A stretch of 64,000 nucleotides of DNA, from assembly GCA_964386865.1 (NCBI GenBank), contig CAYLUN010000011.1, forward strand, positions 42,439 to 106,438. The letters are read 5' to 3'. The DNA is from CAYLUN01 sp964386865. Its GTDB lineage: Bacteria > Verrucomicrobiota > Kiritimatiellia > RFP12 > UBA1067. The notes below the pieces were generated by a model that saw nothing but the letters and a program-made list of their open reading frames with translations, was not told the DNA's origin and did not search any database. The stretch's first letter is position 1; every line of letters starts with the position of its first letter. The translations under genes and the position numbers were made by a program. Of the stretch, positions 16,911 to 25,196 are shown piece by piece.

Positions 16911-18080
16911 ATGGTTAACGAGAGCGTGTATAACGAGCTGCTGAAGAAGTACCGCGCGCACTTCGGCCGCGACCCGGAGGTCGTGTCGTATGCGCCGGGT
17001 CGCATCGAGGTGCTGGGCAACCACACCGACTACAACGAGGGCTTCGTCTTCTCGGCGGCGATCAACTTCGGCACCTTCTTCGCGGCGTCGAAGAGCGCGT
17101 CGAACGCCTGCCGCCTCGTGGCGGGCGACCTGATGAAGGAGGTCGCCTTCGACGTCGCGGGCATCGAGGCCTCGACGAGTGACACCTGGCAGAACTATGT
17201 CAAGGGCACGCTGGCCGGACTCTCGGCGGTCAAGGCGCCCGCGTGCGGGTTCGACGGCATGTTCTTGGGCAACATTCCCCTCGGCAGCGGGCTCTCCAGC
17301 TCGGCCGCGCTCGAGATGTGCACGGGCCTCGCGCTCAGCAAGCTTTACGGCATATCGGTCGACACCGTGACGCTGGCGAAGATCGGCCAGAAGGCGGAGC
17401 ACGTCTACGCGGGCTGCAAGTGCGGCCTGCTCGACCAGATTTCGAGCCTCGCGGGCCAGGCCGGCAAGCTGGTCAAAACCGATTTCCGCTCCGTGGTCTA
17501 CGAGACCGTCGAGATGGGCGCGGACGCCTGCTTCCTGATGTGCAACACGCACGCGAAGCACGCGCTGGTGGACGGCGCGTACAACAAGCTGCGCGAGGCG
17601 TGCGAGACCGCGGCCGCGCACTTCGCCAAGGCCCTGCGCCACCCGGTGACCGCGCTGCGCGACGTGAGCATGGCCGAGTGGGCGATTTACAAGCGCGGCT
17701 TGCCCGAAGCGGTGGCGAACCGCGCGGCGCATCCGATCGGCGAGGACGAGCGCGTGCTCAAGGGCGCGGAGCTGCTGGCCGCGGGCGACCTCGCGGGCTT
17801 CGGCCTGCTGATGTTCGACTCGCACGAAAGCTCGCGCACGCTGTTCGAGAACTCCTGCGAGGAGCTGGACGCGGTGGTCGACGCGGCGAAGAAGATTCCC
17901 GGCGTGCTCGGCGCGCGCCTCTCGGGCGGCGGCTTCGGCGGCTCGGTGGTGGTGCTGGTGCACCCGCGCGACGCGGAGACGGCCTCGGCCGCGCTGGCCA
18001 ACGCCTACGCCGCGAGGTTCGGCAAGCCGTGCGACGTGAGCGTGATCAAGCCCGCGGCCGGTGCGCACATCGTGAAGTGA
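16911..18080 (+). CDS. galK: Galactokinase (GHMP kinase)
   Basis: 389 aa. GHMP motifs in order: APGRIEVLGNHTDYNEG (28-44), PLGSGLSSSAALEM (ATP loop) and ARLSGGGFGGSVVVL. The segment CGLLDQISSLAGQ contains the expected catalytic aspartate. It phosphorylates galactose to galactose-1-phosphate in the Leloir pathway. The usual GEHTDY signature reads GNHTDY here (Asn37), a variant also known in some anaerobes. Its effect on sugar choice is unknown. GGAGGGG at the end of the upstream gene serves as ribosome site. A palindromic repeat follows the stop. Confidence 0.88.
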   Translation: MVNESVYNELLKKYRAHFGRDPEVVSYAPGRIEVLGNHTDYNEGFVFSAAINFGTFFAASKSASNACRLVAGDLMKEVAFDVAGIEASTSDTWQNYVKGTLAGLSAVKAPACGFDGMFLGNIPLGSGLSSSAALEMCTGLALSKLYGISVDTVTLAKIGQKAEHVYAGCKCGLLDQISSLAGQAGKLVKTDFRSVVYETVEMGADACFLMCNTHAKHALVDGAYNKLREACETAAAHFAKALRHPVTALRDVSMAEWAIYKRGLPEAVANRAAHPIGEDERVLKGAELLAAGDLAGFGLLMFDSHESSRTLFENSCEELDAVVDAAKKIPGVLGARLSGGGFGGSVVVLVHPRDAETASAALANAYAARFGKPCDVSVIKPAAGAHIVK

Positions 18081-18102
18081 GCGCGTCAGCGTCCGCAGGA
18101 CG

Positions 18103-18169
18103 GTATGTTGTGCCGCCTTCAGGCGGCCCGAAGCTGTGACCGGGGCCGGCTGAAGGCGGTACAACATAC
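18103..18169. repeat. 67-bp dispersed-type palindrome after galK
   Basis: Left arm (from GTATGTTGTGCCGCCTTCAG) and right arm (from CTGAAGGCGGTACAACATAC) pair over about 26 bases with two mismatches around a 15-base loop. It may terminate the galK transcript. Its form matches palindromes scattered in PVC genomes; only one copy is in this window. Confidence 0.65.
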
Positions 18170-18226
18170 AGAGTCGCACGTGAGCGAAGACGTTCTGTTT
18201 GTTCAACAAAGGGAATGGGGGCTGGC

Positions 18227-19654
18227 ATGGGGCGTCGGGCATTGGGGGTCTGCTGCCTGCTGGCGGCGTGGGTCGCGGGCGCGGCGGATGCGCCGTTCAT
18301 GGCTCTGCGTTTGGATGGCGGCCTCGCCGACAAACCCGAGTCGCTCAAGCCGGTTCTCGATGCGCTGGCGCGGTATCCGGCCTGTTTCGACGCGGTCGGG
18401 TTCGCCAAGGCGCCGGATAAGCCGGCCGTCGACGCCCTCCAGAAGCTGGGCCTGGCGACCGTGACGGCTGCAAGCCGTGCGAAGCCGGCCTTCCCGTTCA
18501 GCGACGATCATGCTCCGCGCGGCATGATCGGCAGCGCGCTGCTCTTCGCCGCAGGCCCGTCGCAGGACGTCGCGGCGCTCGGAGTCGGCCGCCAGTGCGC
18601 GTCGGGCAAGAGCGCCCACGGGCTGTGCGTGGAGTCGATGCTGTCGCTGGCTTACGGTGCGGTCGGCCTCGAGTACGACTTGCTCTCCTACGGGCACGAG
18701 CCGGCGTCGTGGGTGGCGAACACCTACCTGAGCGAGCTGACGCTGTGGCGGCCGTTCTATCTGGCGTACGCCCGGTACAATGCTGAGACCAAGCCCGGCG
18801 GCGTCTTGCCGTTCTGCGGCAAGCAGGGCCAGCCCGAACTCGCGGGCACGCTCAAGGCGGCCGACGCGCTCGCGCCGTCCGGGATGCCGCTGTGTCCCGG
18901 CTCGCCGTGGCCGGTGTGTTACATCCTGAATGCGGCGTCGGCGCAGAGCATGACCGCGGTGGACGTCCAGCGCGTGCTGTCGGGCGGCGTGCTGCTCGAC
19001 GGCGGGGCGGTGGCGACGCTCCAGGCGCGCGGCTTCGGCGCGGCGCTGCAGCTGACCGCCGCGGCGCGCGAGCCGGACGTGTGCGAGGTCTTCACGGACG
19101 ACGAGCTGAACCTCAACCGGGTCAACTACGTGTGGCGTCCGGATGCGCCGAAGGAGGAGACGTTCGCGCTCTGCCCGTCCAACGAGTCGGCGCGGGTGAT
19201 CGGGCGCTACCAGCGGGCGGACGGCAGCTCGGCCGAGGCCGCGTCGGTGGTGTACGAAACCCCGGCGGGCGGCCGCATCGCGGCGTTCGGGTTCGCGGGG
19301 TTCGGCGCGGAGGTCAGCGCGGCTCGGCGCCGGCAGCTGCTGCTGGCGGCGGACTGGGTGGCGCAGAACCGGCTGCCGGTGTTCGTCGAGACCGCGTCGC
19401 AGGCGGTCGTGGTGCCGCGCGTGACCCTGGCGGGCGACCTGCGGAGCGTGACGGTGCTGAACGCGAGCATCGACGCGCAGCAGCCGGTGACCCTGCGCCT
19501 GCGCGGCTGTCCCGAGGGCCTCGAGCGCATGGAGTGGCTGATGCCCAAGGAGAAGCCGGTCACGGTCGCCGTGCGCTGGGAGGCGAAGGACGCGCTGGTG
19601 ACCCTGCCCGCGGTCGGCCCGTGGCAGATCGGCTGGCTCCGCGCGGCGGAGTGA
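18227..19654 (+). CDS. Secreted protein of unknown function
   Basis: 475 aa from ATG 18227 (a GGGGG run precedes it at suitable distance; ATG 18215 is possible). Signal peptide RRALGVCCLLAAWVAGAADA. Mixed alpha/beta content with LRLDGGLADKPESLKPVL near the N-terminus, GLEYDLLSYGHEPASWVANT around 150, and VLSGGVLLDGGAVATLQARG around 255. The last resembles segments of clan GH-A accessory (trimerisation-like) domains. No catalytic motif is recognisable. A glycosidase-like role is suggested only by its neighbours. Confidence 0.6.
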   Translation: MGRRALGVCCLLAAWVAGAADAPFMALRLDGGLADKPESLKPVLDALARYPACFDAVGFAKAPDKPAVDALQKLGLATVTAASRAKPAFPFSDDHAPRGMIGSALLFAAGPSQDVAALGVGRQCASGKSAHGLCVESMLSLAYGAVGLEYDLLSYGHEPASWVANTYLSELTLWRPFYLAYARYNAETKPGGVLPFCGKQGQPELAGTLKAADALAPSGMPLCPGSPWPVCYILNAASAQSMTAVDVQRVLSGGVLLDGGAVATLQARGFGAALQLTAAAREPDVCEVFTDDELNLNRVNYVWRPDAPKEETFALCPSNESARVIGRYQRADGSSAEAASVVYETPAGGRIAAFGFAGFGAEVSAARRRQLLLAADWVAQNRLPVFVETASQAVVVPRVTLAGDLRSVTVLNASIDAQQPVTLRLRGCPEGLERMEWLMPKEKPVTVAVRWEAKDALVTLPAVGPWQIGWLRAAE

Positions 19655-19746
19655 GCGCGTGCGCGGGCTGAAAGCTGAACGCAAGGGCGCTAGGATGCAA
19701 GGGTGCTAGGGGTGCGGTTTAGGCGGGATTCGACAGGGCATGATTC

Positions 19747-19775
19747 TTGACGGGGTACGGGCGATCTGATATTTT
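19747..19775 (+). promoter_or_regulatory. Promoter of the two-propeller protein gene
   Basis: TTGACG at 19747-19752, a 17-base spacer and TATTTT at 19770-19775. Transcription would start near 19782, which excludes the upstream ATG at 19781 and supports ATG 19802. Confidence 0.6.
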
Positions 19776-19801
19776 TTGACATGTTAAAAACGGGGGTCAA
19801 G

Positions 19802-22800
19802 ATGGCGCGACAGATCGGGTGGGGCGTGGCGGTTCTGCTGGGGGTTGTGGCTGCGTATGCGCAAGAGCGGCGCGAGACGGCGCTGGAAGGCGCCTGCGCG
19901 TCGGTTGCCTATACCGGCGGCGGCGAGGTCGACGCGCTCAAGCCGGGCGCGGTGCTCTTCACGGACAGGGCGTACACCCTCAAGGAGTGTCCCGCGTGGC
20001 TGGTCGGCAAGCCGTTCCTGCGCAGCAGCATCGAGTCGGGCAGCCTGCGCATAACGGCCGACGGCGTGCTCACCGTGCTCACGCCCGAGCCCGTGCACCC
20101 GCGCGCGGCCACGCAGGCCAAGTCGCTGGAGCGGCGCGGGTTCGCGTGGATCGCCAGCCCCGAGCGCTTCCAGCTCTTCGGGGCGCAGCCGTTCGACCTG
20201 ACCCGCGCCTATCAGAGGCACGTCAAGAAGGGCGAGCGCCTGCGGCTGGGCAAGTGGGCCGTGGTCGCTGGTTTCGCGCAGGCCGAGCCGCTCGCGCCGC
20301 CCGCACAGGCCTGGGGTGCGAACACCGGCGAGCGCCTCTACAACGGCATCGTGCTGCCCGAGGAGTGGCCGCCGTCAGACATCGACCCGCGCGACGCCGC
20401 GCCCATGGCCGTTCCGTATTTGGCCTGCCCGCCCCCGGTCATCCCCATCGACGTCGGCCGCCAGCTCTTCGTGGACGACTTCCTGATCGCGACCAGCACG
20501 CTGGCGCGCGTCTTCCACCTGCCCAAGAAATACGCGGGCAACCCGGTTCTCAAGCCGGAGACCAAACTGGAGCTGAACGGAGAGAAGAACGACGCGGCCG
20601 TGCCCAAGAGCGGCGGCGTGTGGTGGGATCCGGCCGAGAAGCTCTTCAAGATGTGGTACGAGGCGGGGTGGATCCACACCATCTGCTACGCCACGAGCAA
20701 AGACGGGCTCACGTGGGAGCGGCCGACGCTGGACGTGGTGCCCGGCACGAACCAGGTGCTGCCTCCGGATCTTACGCCCGACTCCTGGACCGTCGTGCCC
20801 GACTGGGAGGCGGCTGACCCGCAGCAGCGCTACAAGATGTACATGCGCCCGCCGGGCGGCCAGATGCCAGGAATCAGTATGACGTCGCCAGACGGCGTCC
20901 ACTGGACGAACCGCGTGATGAGCGGCGACACGGGCGACCGCAGCACGATGTTCTATAATCCGTTCCGCAAGAAGTGGGTCTACAGCTTGCGCTCGGGCTT
21001 CCGCGGCCGCTCGCGCCACTACTGGGAGTGCGACGACTTCCTCGCCGGAGCGACGTGGAGCCCGGACGGCCCCGTGGTGTGGGCGGCGGCAGACCGCGAC
21101 GACCCGAAGGACTGGGTGACGCGGCGCATGCCGCAGCTCTACAACCTCGACGCCGTGGCCTACGAGAGCCTTCTGCTCGGCTTCTACCAGATCCACCACG
21201 GCCCGGAGAACGACGTGTGCGAGAAGACCGGCATCCCGAAGATCACGGAGCTGAACTTCGCCTACAGCCGCGACGGGTTCCACTGGAACCGGCCCGACCG
21301 CCGCATCGCCATCACGTCCGAGCGGCGCGACGTGTGGGACCGCGGCTACGTGCAGTCCATCGGCAACCTCTGTTGCGTGCGCGGCGACACCCTGTGGTTC
21401 TACTACACGGGCTTTCAGGGTGACACCGCCGCGACCAACCGCAACTGGATGACGAACGGCATGTACCACCGCGGCGCGACGGGCGTCGCCTTCCTGCGGC
21501 GCGACGGCTTCGCCTCGCTGGAGGCCGGCGCCGAGGGCGGCGAGCTGACCACGCGCCCCGTGACGTTCGGCGGCAGCCGTGTCTTCGTGAACGCCGCCGC
21601 CGCTGGCGGCGAAGTGCGCGTCGAGATTCTGGACGAGGCCGGTCAGGCGATCGCCCCGTACACGCTCGCGAACTGCCGTCCGGTGGCGGCGGACAGCGCG
21701 CTCGCGCCGGTCGCGTGGGAAGGCGCCGAGGACGTGTCGGCGCTGCGCGGCCGCACGGTGCGCTTCCGCTTCGCGCTGCGCCAGGCCGCGCTCTACGCCT
21801 TCTGGGTCAGCCGCGACGCGACGGGTCGCAGCGACGGCTACGTGGCGGGCGGCGGGCCGGGCTTCACCGGTCCGCGCGACACCGTGGGGCGCGCGGCGCT
21901 GGAGGCCGAGACGAGCGCCTTCGGCGGCGCCGCGCAAAGCGTGTTGCCGGCGGGCTGGAGCGCGCAGGCGGCCGGCGACCGGGTGCTGGCGGGGCTGGTG
22001 GCGGCGACCGCGCCGCAGGTGAGGGGCGCGCACGACGCCGAAATGGCGCTGGTCGGTGACCGCGCCTACGTCGTGGCCGAGGTGAACGACCTCCGTCCGG
22101 GCGAGGGGGCGGGGTGGCCGGAGATCTACTCCGCACTGTCGGTCGTGAACCTCAAGACGCTGGCCGTCGAGACGGTCATCCCCTTCGCCCGGGGCGGGCA
22201 GGCCTTTGAGAACGAGACCCTGCCGACGGGAGCCTGCTTCGTGCCGCGCATCCTCCAGAAGGACGCGTCTACGCTGCGCTGCTACTTCGCCAGCGAGCAG
22301 CCGGGGAAGCGGCAGGCGCAGACGTGGTTCCTCGACTTCGACCTCGCGTCGCAGACCTTCGGGAAGCAGCTCCAGCGCGCCAAGCTCAAGACGGCGGCGG
22401 GCGTGTTCGACATGCAGCCGCAATACCTTCATGCTGACGCGGCTGCGCAGGGCTTCGCGCGCAAGCCGGAGGATTTCGGCCTCTACGTTTTCGATTCGTT
22501 CAAGGTTTTCGACGGCAAGACCTACGTGGCGCTCAACAACTATCCAGGCGGGCAGAACGCGCTGGCGGCGGTGAACGACGCGAAGGACACCTTCGAGGTG
22601 CTGGGACATTATAACGGCTCGGCCGAAACGAAGCTGACGGAGTCGGCGGTGAACCGCCTGCCCGACGGCACGTGGCTGGCGGTGTGCCGCCAGGAGGGAG
22701 GCACGCGCAACTACGCGTTCACGCAAAGCAAGGACGGGCGGGTCTGGACGCCCGGCGAGACTCGCAACGTGATCCCCAACGGCACGTCGTCCAAGCCCAC

Positions 22801-23056
22801 CTTCGACAGGATCGGCGGGCTCTACTGGCTCGGGTGGCAAGAGGCCGAGGGGACGGGCATGGTGAGCCGCTCGGTCTTCAATGTCGAGGTCTCGCGCGAC
22901 GGAGCGAACTGGGAGCGCAAGTACCGGTTCGTTACAGACAAGTCGTTCCAGTATCCGACTTTCCGCGAGCACGGCGGGCGCGTCTATGTGTGCGTGACGC
23001 AGGGCGACAGCTCCCCGTGCCGCAAGGAGCGGATCATGTTCGGGCGCGTGGAGTAG
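19802..23056 (+). CDS. Large secreted protein with two beta-propeller domains (GH32/43-like plus sialidase-like)
   Basis: 1084 aa from ATG 19802, preceded by GGGGG and by a promoter that rules out the earlier ATG. Signal peptide ARQIGWGVAVLLGVVAAYA. An N-terminal beta domain of about 180 residues is followed by a five-bladed GH32/43-like propeller (about 220-590: LFVDDFLIATSTLARVFHLP, MWYEAGWIHTICYATSKDGL, MTSPDGVHW). A small sandwich follows (595-700). The second propeller, of sialidase/BNR type, occupies about 730-1084 (FTQSKDGRVWTPGE, VEVSRDGANWERKY). Members with this first propeller are common in PVC genomes, but their substrates are unknown. Two catalytic-type propellers in one exported chain suggest two cuts on one glycan, which is inference. 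Confidence 0.75.
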   Translation: MARQIGWGVAVLLGVVAAYAQERRETALEGACASVAYTGGGEVDALKPGAVLFTDRAYTLKECPAWLVGKPFLRSSIESGSLRITADGVLTVLTPEPVHPRAATQAKSLERRGFAWIASPERFQLFGAQPFDLTRAYQRHVKKGERLRLGKWAVVAGFAQAEPLAPPAQAWGANTGERLYNGIVLPEEWPPSDIDPRDAAPMAVPYLACPPPVIPIDVGRQLFVDDFLIATSTLARVFHLPKKYAGNPVLKPETKLELNGEKNDAAVPKSGGVWWDPAEKLFKMWYEAGWIHTICYATSKDGLTWERPTLDVVPGTNQVLPPDLTPDSWTVVPDWEAADPQQRYKMYMRPPGGQMPGISMTSPDGVHWTNRVMSGDTGDRSTMFYNPFRKKWVYSLRSGFRGRSRHYWECDDFLAGATWSPDGPVVWAAADRDDPKDWVTRRMPQLYNLDAVAYESLLLGFYQIHHGPENDVCEKTGIPKITELNFAYSRDGFHWNRPDRRIAITSERRDVWDRGYVQSIGNLCCVRGDTLWFYYTGFQGDTAATNRNWMTNGMYHRGATGVAFLRRDGFASLEAGAEGGELTTRPVTFGGSRVFVNAAAAGGEVRVEILDEAGQAIAPYTLANCRPVAADSALAPVAWEGAEDVSALRGRTVRFRFALRQAALYAFWVSRDATGRSDGYVAGGGPGFTGPRDTVGRAALEAETSAFGGAAQSVLPAGWSAQAAGDRVLAGLVAATAPQVRGAHDAEMALVGDRAYVVAEVNDLRPGEGAGWPEIYSALSVVNLKTLAVETVIPFARGGQAFENETLPTGACFVPRILQKDASTLRCYFASEQPGKRQAQTWFLDFDLASQTFGKQLQRAKLKTAAGVFDMQPQYLHADAAAQGFARKPEDFGLYVFDSFKVFDGKTYVALNNYPGGQNALAAVNDAKDTFEVLGHYNGSAETKLTESAVNRLPDGTWLAVCRQEGGTRNYAFTQSKDGRVWTPGETRNVIPNGTSSKPTFDRIGGLYWLGWQEAEGTGMVSRSVFNVEVSRDGANWERKYRFVTDKSFQYPTFREHGGRVYVCVTQGDSSPCRKERIMFGRVE

Positions 23057-23096
23057 CGAAGGGCGAAAGGTCGGATAAGTTCAGCGGGAGGGTCTC

Positions 23097-23942
23097 ATGC
23101 GTGTGGCTCGGGTTGCTGCTGCGGCTGCGGTTCTTGTGGCGGCGATGATCGTGGGTGGATGCGCGTACCTGCGCGTGCCGAAGACGTCGTGGGGCGGCGG
23201 CGAGGTGTCTGCTGCCGACGATCTAAAGGCCAAAGCCGAGGCGGGCGAGGCGGCGGCGCAGTATGCGTTCGGCTTTTCGCTGCTCTACGGCGAGGGCCTG
23301 CCGCGCAACGTGCCGGCAGGGCTGGAGTGGCTGCGCCAGTCGGCCGAGGGCGGCTATGTTCAGGCGCAGGCGGCGCTGGCGATCATGTATCGCAAAGGCC
23401 ACGTGGTCGCGCAGAACGACGAGGAGAGCGTTCGCTGGTACCGCAAGGCCTCCGAGCAGGGCCATGCGGACGCGCTGACCCAGCTCGGCATCGCGTACTA
23501 CCGCGGCAAAGGCGTCGCACAGTCGTTTGACGAAGCCAGGCGGTTCTTCGAGGCCGCCGCAGCGAAGGGCGATGCGCTGGCGATGGCGAATCTGGGTGTG
23601 CTGGCTAGTCGCGGCGAGGGCCTGCCCAAGGACGAGGCGCAGGCGGCGGCATGGTTCCGTAAATCCGCCGAACTCGGCAACGGCGACGGGCAGAGCAACC
23701 TCGGCACCGCCTACTACAAGGGCAGCGGGGTGAAGCAAGACTACGTCGAGGCGCTAAAGTGGTTTCAGGCCGCGGCCGCGCAGGGGAACGCAGCCGCCCA
23801 GTTCCGCGTGGGCTACATGTATGCGCACGGACAAGGCGTCGCGGCGGACGAGGCCAAGGCCGCCGAGTGGATCGGCAAGGCGGCGGCGCAAGGCCAGCCG
23901 CTGGCGGTCAAATGGCTGCAGGAGCGCGAGAAGCATCCCTAG
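23097..23942 (+). CDS. Sel1-repeat lipoprotein
   Basis: 281 aa. Lipobox VGGC at about residue 22 after a hydrophobic segment. Six Sel1-like (TPR-related) repeats of 36 residues follow, with the pattern A-x2-LG-x2-Y-x2-G-x-GV (e.g. ALTQLGIAYYRGKGVAQSFD). Such lipoproteins are scaffolds for protein-protein contacts at the envelope. GGGAGGG five bases before ATG 23097 sets the start. It lies 40 bases after the propeller gene and may share its transcript. Confidence 0.88.
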   Translation: MRVARVAAAAAVLVAAMIVGGCAYLRVPKTSWGGGEVSAADDLKAKAEAGEAAAQYAFGFSLLYGEGLPRNVPAGLEWLRQSAEGGYVQAQAALAIMYRKGHVVAQNDEESVRWYRKASEQGHADALTQLGIAYYRGKGVAQSFDEARRFFEAAAAKGDALAMANLGVLASRGEGLPKDEAQAAAWFRKSAELGNGDGQSNLGTAYYKGSGVKQDYVEALKWFQAAAAQGNAAAQFRVGYMYAHGQGVAADEAKAAEWIGKAAAQGQPLAVKWLQEREKHP

Positions 23943-23962
23943 ACGACGGGCTCAAGTTCCGC

Positions 23963-23989
23963 TTTACAGACCGCCTCGGATTTTATAAT
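23963..23989 (+). promoter_or_regulatory. Promoter of the sulfur assimilation operon
   Basis: Consensus TATAAT at 23984-23989 with TTTACA at 23963-23968 (15-base spacer). The leader to the first gene is about 50 bases, too short for a SAM riboswitch. Confidence 0.55.
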
Positions 23990-24047
23990 CTACTCTCTCC
24001 ATCGACTAAGTTTAGTTTACGTGGGCTGAGTCAAGGAGGGCGCTTTC

Positions 24048-25196
24048 ATCACACCGACACACACACGACTGACGACGCTGCTCGCGCAGGCGGGTAACCG
24101 CTGCGACCCCGCGACCGGCGCCATCTCGGTGCCAATCTACCAGACCGCCTCGTTCGGCCATCCGGCGCTGGGGCAGAGCACCGGGTTCGACTACTCGCGC
24201 TCCTCCAACCCGACGCGCCTCGCCCTGGAGCAGACCCTGGCGGCGGCCGACGGCGGCCACCGGGGCTTCGCCTTCGCCTCCGGCATGGCGGCCATCGACT
24301 GCGCGCTGCGGCTTTTCGCGCCCGGCGAGCGCATGGCGGTGACCGAAGACCTCTACGGCGGCACGTTCCGGCTCTTTGACAAGGTGTTCCGGCCGCTCGG
24401 AATCGAGGCGGTCTATGTGGACACGTCGGACGCAGAGGAGGTGCGCCGCGCCCTGGCAGACCCGCGCGTGAAAGGGCTCTTCGTCGAGTCGCCCACGAAC
24501 CCGCTGCTCAAGGTCGCCGACCTGCGCGCCCTGTCGGAGCGGGCGCGCGCGGCGGGCGCGCTGCTGATCGTGGACAACACCTTCCTGACGCCCGTCCTGC
24601 AGCGGCCTTTGGAGCAGGGGGCCGACCTCGTGGTCTACAGCGCCACCAAGTACCTCGCGGGCCACAACGACGTGGTTGCGGGCGCGGTGGTCACCCGCAC
24701 CCCGGAGCTGTCGGAGCGGGTCGGTTTTCTCCAGAACGCGGTCGGCGGCATCCTCGGCCCGCAGGACGCCTGGCTCACCTTGCGCGGCCTCAAGACGCTG
24801 GCCTTGCGCGTCGAGCGGCAGCAGGCGAACGCGCAGGTCATCGCGGAGTGGCTGTGTCGCCACCCGCACGTGCGCCGCGTCTTCTACCCCGGTCTGCCCG
24901 GCCACGCGGGCCGCGACATTCTCTTGCGCGAAAAGAGCGGCTTCGGCGGCATGATCGCGTTCGAGGTCGACGAGCCGGGACGCATTCCCGGCATCCTTTC
25001 GGGCGTGCGCGTCTTCCTGTTCGCCGAGAGCCTCGGCGGCGTGGAGTCGCTCATCACCTATCCCGCGGTGCAGACCCACGCGGACCTCGACGCGGCGACG
25101 CGCGAGCGCCTCGGCATCAACGGACGCCTGCTGCGCCTCTCGGTCGGCATCGAGGACGTGCGGGATCTGATCGGCGATTTGGAGGGCGTGCTGTGA
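24048..25196 (+). CDS. Cys/Met metabolism PLP enzyme (cystathionine gamma-synthase/beta-lyase type), apparent ATC start
   Basis: About 382 aa. Cys/Met-metabolism fold type I: YSRSSNPTRLALEQ, FASGMAAIDCA, LIVDNTFLTP and VYSATKYLAGHNDVV, whose lysine binds PLP. The frame contains no ATG, GTG or TTG before residue 28, yet the family N-terminus (LLAQAGNRCDPATGAISVPI) is encoded upstream. AGGAGG at 24034-24039 lies eight bases before an ATC at 24048, which is the logical start; an in-frame TGA at 24027 closes the frame. It either makes cystathionine or homocysteine from an activated homoserine, or cleaves cystathionine. The next gene is a paralogue with a 4-base overlap. Confidence 0.85.
   Translation: MTPTHTRLTTLLAQAGNRCDPATGAISVPIYQTASFGHPALGQSTGFDYSRSSNPTRLALEQTLAAADGGHRGFAFASGMAAIDCALRLFAPGERMAVTEDLYGGTFRLFDKVFRPLGIEAVYVDTSDAEEVRRALADPRVKGLFVESPTNPLLKVADLRALSERARAAGALLIVDNTFLTPVLQRPLEQGADLVVYSATKYLAGHNDVVAGAVVTRTPELSERVGFLQNAVGGILGPQDAWLTLRGLKTLALRVERQQANAQVIAEWLCRHPHVRRVFYPGLPGHAGRDILLREKSGFGGMIAFEVDEPGRIPGILSGVRVFLFAESLGGVESLITYPAVQTHADLDAATRERLGINGRLLRLSVGIEDVRDLIGDLEGVL

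Noticed and set aside
23943..24047. SAM or other riboswitch before the sulfur operon
   Set aside because: The leader after the TATAAT box is only about 50 bases and shows no conserved aptamer core.
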